A DNA stretch of 64,000 bases from Acestrorhynchus altus. Its lineage: Eukaryota; Chordata; Actinopteri; Characiformes; Acestrorhynchidae. Below the pieces are notes generated by a model. It searched no databases. It was given only the letters and a program-made list of their open reading frames with translations, and was not told the origin of the DNA. Position 1 is the stretch's first letter, and each line of letters opens with the position of its first letter. Positions 63,101 to 64,000 of this stretch are shown here, piece after piece. Both the position numbers and the translations under genes were made by a program. The stretch spans positions 27,482,741-27,546,740 of the forward strand of contig CM067519.1 of assembly GCA_034509495.1 (NCBI GenBank), given 5' to 3'.

Positions 63101-64000
63101 TGTAAGGTGATCTCAGTGAATCAGCACTTTCAGGTGCTGCCGGTCTCGCTTACGGTGAGGAACGAGGCCTGATGGACTCAACCTTTTATATGCATTTCTT
63201 ACCACATGGGGTTTTTATGGGCCGTCGTAAAAATTATTTATCTCAGTTTATCTCAGCAGTAGATGTTTGACTGTGAAACACTGAAGAACTGCAGCCTCTG
63301 GAGCTCCAGCTCACGTCACGGCTGCTGATTGGAAGGACGTGTGGGACTGCAGTTCTGTCGGGAAGGAAGATGAAGGAGATCAGGACCAATAACTGATGAT
63401 AAATGTAGACTGATCTGATCAATATTCATCTACACTTACAGAAGTCGTGTCTCTCAGGATAATCCTGGTCCTCCTGCAGGAGCGCTTTGGAGATAGTTAA
63501 GGAACATTATAAATGTCCTTCAGAAGGTTCTTTGAGTGATGCCATAGAAGAACCACTACTAGCACCATGCCTAATGCCAGGGGTTAGAGGGCTATGAAGC
63601 CCCCCAGCATTGAGCTGTGTTTTCTGGAACGATGGAGGTCCATCCAGTGCTTCTGGGATGAGGTGGGGTGGTGATCATCCGACATGATCACTGCATGCAG
63701 TCAGATTGTCACAGCAATGCTCCAGACTGGTCGAAAGTCTTCTAATGGAACGAATAAATGTTGAATGTTCTCGAAGTCCCAGGCTTCTTTCATGGCCGTT
63801 TTTTGTTTTGACCTTTTCGAAGCTGAAGTTCTCCTCCAGTCCGTCAGCGCAGCTGCTCTCAGACGCTCTCCCTGTGTGCACCAGACTCACACAGATCTGC
63901 AGACACACTAACGTATGTTTTTTTTGTTTTGGCCGAATCCGGAGGGTTCTGCGATTGCTCAAAAAGAACTATATGTTGGATTACTCACCAAAGCGAGACA
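27259..64000 (+). CDS. cwc27: CWC27 spliceosome-associated cyclophilin-like protein, 3' end beyond window
   Basis: Exons are 27259-27300, 28001-28097, 28288-28400, 28502-28645, 28881-28979, 29058-29158, 29592-29661, 30059-30138, 30272-30308, 30469-30638, 46026-46126, 55385-55494 and 56010-56119. Phases all match and give 424 codons plus 2 nt of the human 472 aa; about the last 50 residues lie past 64000. The start MSNIYIQEPPTNGK equals the human one. A cyclophilin fold spans about residues 12-165 (FHRVVPDFIIQGGDPTGTG, ANAGPHDNGSQFFFTLGRAD). The position of the CypA active-site Trp (TEW) is Glu (ADEL), as known for CWC27, which is thought inactive as a prolyl isomerase. The remainder is acidic/basic coiled-coil sequence (NFSLLSFGEEAEEEEE, KGKSKSSHDLLKDDP, DELRKEARQLKKELLAIKQ, TLALLDRFKSKL). 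It acts in the activated spliceosome with CWC22. Confidence 0.96.
27600..27990. other. cwc27 intron 1, possible retroposon remnant
   Basis: agaactttattgctccctttggggg, cagtagacagagaaaacagtaagcagtatag and attgcacatta-type text resemble a fish LINE/SINE-associated sequence that I cannot place firmly. It contains no usable frame. Confidence 0.3.
29671..29840. repeat. (CA)n followed by SINE-like fragment in cwc27 intron 7
   Basis: A CA tract runs at about 29671-29744, then cagggaatcaaaccagggatgagcctggttcccgaacccgaaggccatgg. That text resembles the tRNA-related end of the SINE-like repeats near 20.8 and 55.25 kb. Confidence 0.55.
30483..30522 (+). repeat. cwc27: (GAT)n coding microsatellite, poly-Asp in cwc27 exon 10
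   Basis: gatgatgatgaggatgatgatgatgatgatgag encodes an ETDDDDEDDDDDDED acidic run inside exon 10. The human protein has a shorter acidic stretch at this place. It is in frame and likely length-variable. Confidence 0.8.
30639..32580. other. start of cwc27 intron 10, no gene seen
   Basis: Unique-looking intronic sequence. No exon of another gene could be recognised on either strand. Confidence 0.5.
32595..32660 (+). promoter_or_regulatory. CTCF-like motif and TATA-like box inside cwc27 intron 10
   Basis: cgccacaagagggcg (about 32599-32613) is one base off the usual CTCF core. It is followed 20 bp later by ctctataaaaagg (about 32632-32644), a canonical-looking TATA box. No ORF or known RNA follows within 300 bp. 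Function is inferred from motifs only. Confidence 0.35.
33755..34860. repeat. 61-bp minisatellite, about 18 units
   Basis: The unit reads approximately gatcagtaacagtgtagtta / ctgacactgtatcagaaaca / cggtccgtagccggtattaa / a and repeats from about 33760 to 34855. Copies differ by substitutions and many 1-3 bp indels, including missing bases in runs. No spacers are present. It lies in cwc27 intron 10. Confidence 0.93.
34861..37475. other. cwc27 intron 10, middle part, no gene seen
   Basis: This is mostly unique sequence. Imperfect ggttgc/tgctgtggtatc repeats at about 36460-36700 resemble a fish tgctaggtggttgc-type repeat. No protein was recognised in the open frames at 36.1-37.0 kb. Confidence 0.45.
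37480..37815 (+). mobile_element. Tc1-like family A fragment
   Basis: agatcacctttgatcttcattac, ctttaacagaccaatgttatg, gttctgcaaccagtggttctacc and ccagacctgtcccgattggaaaatgtgg match the 25.4-25.65 kb copy with several small deletions. Confidence 0.75.
38510..39130. mobile_element. family E element, copy 3
   Basis: Left part: catctgtttctctgcagac, ttcaatggtcaggaccctac, accaccacagagcagatatt. Middle: cgacagcgccctgtgggcagc. Right part: aggtggagacactcggtagg, catatctgctctgtggtgg and gatgaactacagtctgaat. Both arms are present with small deletions. There is no coding potential. Confidence 0.75.
39131..40540. other. cwc27 intron 10, no gene seen
   Basis: Unique, non-repetitive sequence of mixed composition. 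Such sequence can hold conserved non-coding elements, but this cannot be judged from one genome. Confidence 0.4.
40548..40615. repeat. (ATT)n-(AGT)n compound microsatellite
   Basis: About 15 ATT units are followed by about 7 AGT units. Confidence 0.95.
40752..41285. repeat. 32-bp minisatellite with near-palindromic gacgagatcttgtc core
   Basis: The unit gggacgagatcttgtcgggatagcgttgggcc repeats 16-17 times with an exact 32-bp period (for example at 40909, 40941, 40973). The first four units are diverged and shortened. Each unit carries a near-palindrome centred on AGATCT. The G/A change in gtt(a/g)ggcc alternates in places, suggesting 64-bp higher-order copying. Confidence 0.95.
41286..44675. 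other. cwc27 intron 10, no gene seen
   Basis: Unique sequence with several long but unrecognisable open frames. A 39-bp block (ccaatacaaacaaacgcactgccaaaataaaagtca) occurs about three times in tandem at 43808-43922. Confidence 0.45.
44680..44930 (-). mobile_element. decayed Tc1-type transposase fragment (family C)
   Basis: The minus frame reads PTVKHGVGVIMLWSCAAASG and VGNYCT, then further decayed sequence. It matches the KHGGGSIMLWGCF-type core of Tc1 transposases, distinct from families A and B. It is a fragment only. Confidence 0.8.
44931..46025. other. end of cwc27 intron 10, pyrimidine-rich patch
   Basis: Strongly pyrimidine-rich at 44930-45160 (tttctttctggtcttttctc...), then unique sequence up to the exon 11 acceptor. 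Confidence 0.4.
46127..48475. other. cwc27 intron 11, first part, no gene seen
   Basis: Unique sequence. A short tandem of cctccccccac (three units) lies at about 48248-48278. Confidence 0.45.
48476..48660. repeat. (GT)n and GA-rich repeat pair
   Basis: (GT)n runs at 48476-48521, and a gagagagcgagag purine stretch at 48620-48657. Confidence 0.85.
48895..48962. repeat. (CA)n microsatellite, about 34 units
   Basis: A pure CA tract. Confidence 0.95.
49000..51125. other. cwc27 intron 11, unique sequence with (GCC)n and poly-T
   Basis: A gccgccgccgctgccgccgcc run at about 49777-49803 and a T22 run near 50375-50397 stand in otherwise unique sequence. A 198-codon open frame across 49710-50306 has no recognisable homology or exon borders. 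Confidence 0.45.
51130..51745 (+). mobile_element. Tc1-like family A copy
   Basis: Blocks run in order: cgaaccacggagatggagaacc, cagacctgtccctgattgaaaatgtg, accacaccatctgcagaactg, gggatggatcatcacaggacacc, cgtctggcgtgttgcgttaa, and the 3' flank gagtagatcaataaatattg ... cagttattgatcctgatcac. The centre is deleted. The 3' end is the best preserved of all copies. Confidence 0.8.
51746..52730. other. cwc27 intron 11, no gene seen
   Basis: Unique sequence without recognisable coding or repeat content. Confidence 0.4.
52755..53160. mobile_element. family E element, copy 4 (left half)
   Basis: From ccagactgtagatcatctgc through gatcttcaatgatcaggacc, gatgtgggtggtgggtcattctcag and ggtggtggtgtgttagtgtg to caggacgctgtcggctgg-like text. 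It corresponds to the left arm and centre; the right arm is missing. Confidence 0.75.
53200..53430 (-). mobile_element. Tc1-like family A fragment
   Basis: tcaatcagggacaggtctggagatgagacc, then ctcatcaacgtaacgttggtctg and acaccagaccttctggacgtg. On the minus strand it reads KVWCDGVGAVSYDVRSPSVF and ITDTLTDQRYVDEVLQPVV, followed by a small deletion. Confidence 0.75.
53580..55225. other. cwc27 intron 11, no gene seen
   Basis: Unique sequence apart from a (CT)n run at about 53855-53900. Confidence 0.4.
55228..55305 (-). mobile_element. tRNA-like SINE remnant
   Basis: ccgggactcgaaccccagtctcc contains a near-perfect RNA polymerase III B box on the minus strand (GGTTCGAGTCC). It is followed by cacatggtgcggtgactcattgg. 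It is too short for a whole tRNA and resembles a fish SINE end. It lies 80 bp before cwc27 exon 12. Confidence 0.5.
56120..56690. other. cwc27 intron 13, first part
   Basis: Contains an inverted pair: tctcggtcctggaggcacccctaccctgc near 56338 and gcaggggtgcctccaggaccaggcttgag near 56406, a hairpin with arms of about 25 bp. No coding content. Confidence 0.6.
56695..58190. repeat. 1.3-1.5 kb pyrimidine tract: (CTCTAC)n then (CTCTGT)n/(CT)n
   Basis: From about 56930 to 57560 the plus strand is built of ctctac and ctctacctctac units. From 57560 to 58187 it is (CT)n with gtctct interruptions. A smaller ctctgt block lies at 56697-56772. The 456-codon open frame over it reads only S, T, L, P, Y and C and is not a protein gene. 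Confidence 0.97.
58357..58853. repeat. 0.5 kb (TG)n/(TGTGTGTC)n/(TGTCTGTC)n tract
   Basis: Pure TG at 58357-58407 grades into tgtgtgtc, tgtcaatg, tgtctgtc and tgtcag units. Long open frames here are repeat artefacts. Confidence 0.97.
58854..59415. other. cwc27 intron 13, no gene seen
   Basis: Unique sequence. gaccaatcagagctctg is repeated at about 59076 and 59106. Confidence 0.45.
59420..59807. repeat. (CT)n with gtctct/cgctct interruptions
   Basis: A second long pyrimidine tract of about 390 bp. Confidence 0.95.
59898..60137. repeat. (TG)n and (CA)n pair flanking 130 bp
   Basis: TG at 59898-59946 and CA at 60079-60135 are complementary and inverted about a 130 bp spacer, so they could pair as a hairpin. 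Confidence 0.9.
60355..60445 (+). mobile_element. short Tc1-like family A fragment
   Basis: ggcaccgtggtcagcggcaagatcaacagtctgtcgggcatcacgtgtcc corresponds to 25326-25380 of the long copy. Confidence 0.55.
60446..61220. other. cwc27 intron 13, no gene seen
   Basis: Unique sequence, with a possible repeat end (ggggtgtccataaacttctgg) at about 60606. Confidence 0.4.
61222..61395 (-). mobile_element. Tc1-like family A fragment
   Basis: tcctgtgatgatccatcccatgcagcttg, ctcagttctgcagatggtgtgg and tcaatcagggacaggtctggagacgag match the minus-oriented copy at 23.7 kb. Confidence 0.8.
61567..61770. repeat. (GAGAGAGACGGA)n purine minisatellite
   Basis: About seven 12-bp units of gagagagacgga, then gagagacggagacggg variants and gagacag repeats. 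Confidence 0.93.
61771..62500. other. cwc27 intron 13, no gene seen
   Basis: Unique sequence. A cacgtttcacgtggacgtga cluster of CACGTG-like words lies at about 62405-62425. Confidence 0.4.
62505..63080. mobile_element. family E element, copy 5, nearly perfect large palindrome
   Basis: The left arm (about 62510-62700, starting ctttgtggttctataattcc) is repeated as reverse complement in the right arm (about 62825-63010, ending ttatagaaccacaaagagct). The arms are about 190 bp and the centre about 125 bp. The terminal text attatggctgattggtgt-like (gttatggctgattggtgtc) follows near 63078. Confidence 0.85.
63340..63470 (-). mobile_element. Tc1-like family A, 3' terminal fragment
   Basis: gaaggagatcaggaccaataactgatgataaatgtagactgatctgatcaatatt ... 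cagaagtcgtgtctctcagga corresponds to the 3' flank seen at 23.55 and 51.65 kb. Confidence 0.75.
63540..63770. mobile_element. interspersed repeat fragment
   Basis: cctaatgccaggggttagagg, gctatgaagccccccagcattgagc, ccagtgcttctgggatgag and cacagcaatgctccagactgg follow the pattern of a Tc1-type fish repeat also seen at 5.03 kb. It is decayed. Confidence 0.5.

Overview
This window is nuclear DNA from a ray-finned fish. Genes are split by GT-AG introns, (CA)n/(CT)n microsatellites are abundant, and there are many worn Tc1/mariner-type DNA transposons. The repeat families, especially the long TIR elements near 13.3, 38.5, 52.8 and 62.5 kb, resemble those I know from otophysan fish such as characins and catfish. 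That taxonomic call is from memory, not from a search.

Five protein-coding genes can be supported, all from exon-by-exon reading with matching splice phases. From left to right they are: stard7 (+, 7712-11351, complete, 8 coding exons, 401 aa, a mitochondrial/cytosolic START-domain lipid carrier); a PLAC8/cornifelin-family gene (-, 16617-17791, 3 coding exons, 104 aa); shisal2b (+, 19275 to about 21.3 kb, single-pass Shisa-like membrane protein, last exon uncertain); srek1ip1 (-, 22409-26495, 5 coding exons, 157 aa, zinc-knuckle splicing-regulator partner); and cwc27 (+, 27259 to beyond 64000, 13 coding exons seen, spliceosomal cyclophilin-like protein, 3' end outside the window). srek1ip1 and cwc27 are divergent and share a gap of about 760 bp. 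The order and strands shisal2b(+) - srek1ip1(-) - cwc27(+) match what I recall of human 5q12.3. STARD7 lies elsewhere in human (chromosome 2), so a rearrangement boundary falls between about 11.4 and 19.3 kb.

Region by region: 1-6.9 kb is intergenic, with a GC-rich CpG patch at 1.25-2.06 kb that may be the promoter of a minus-strand transcript. 7-11.4 kb is stard7. 11.4-16.5 kb is repeat-rich intergenic DNA. 16.5-18.1 kb is the PLAC8-like gene. 18.6-22.2 kb is shisal2b with transposon debris. 22.2-26.5 kb is srek1ip1, with Tc1-like fossils in its introns. 27.2-64 kb is cwc27. Its coding exons 1-10 are compact (27.26-30.64 kb). They are followed by a 15.4 kb intron, a 9.3 kb intron and a last visible intron of more than 7.9 kb. 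These introns hold two notable minisatellites (61 bp and 32 bp units), a 1.3 kb pyrimidine tract, a 0.5 kb TG tract and a large palindromic element.

Functionally the genes are ordinary conserved vertebrate genes: two act in pre-mRNA splicing (srek1ip1, cwc27), one in lipid transfer, and two encode small cysteine-rich proteins. I found no new biological system. The more interesting points are cis features: a (TG)19 tract forming the stard7 intron 1 acceptor region, the two minisatellites, mirror/Z-DNA-prone tracts, a possible TATA promoter inside a cwc27 intron, and at least ten fragments of one Tc1-like family in 64 kb.
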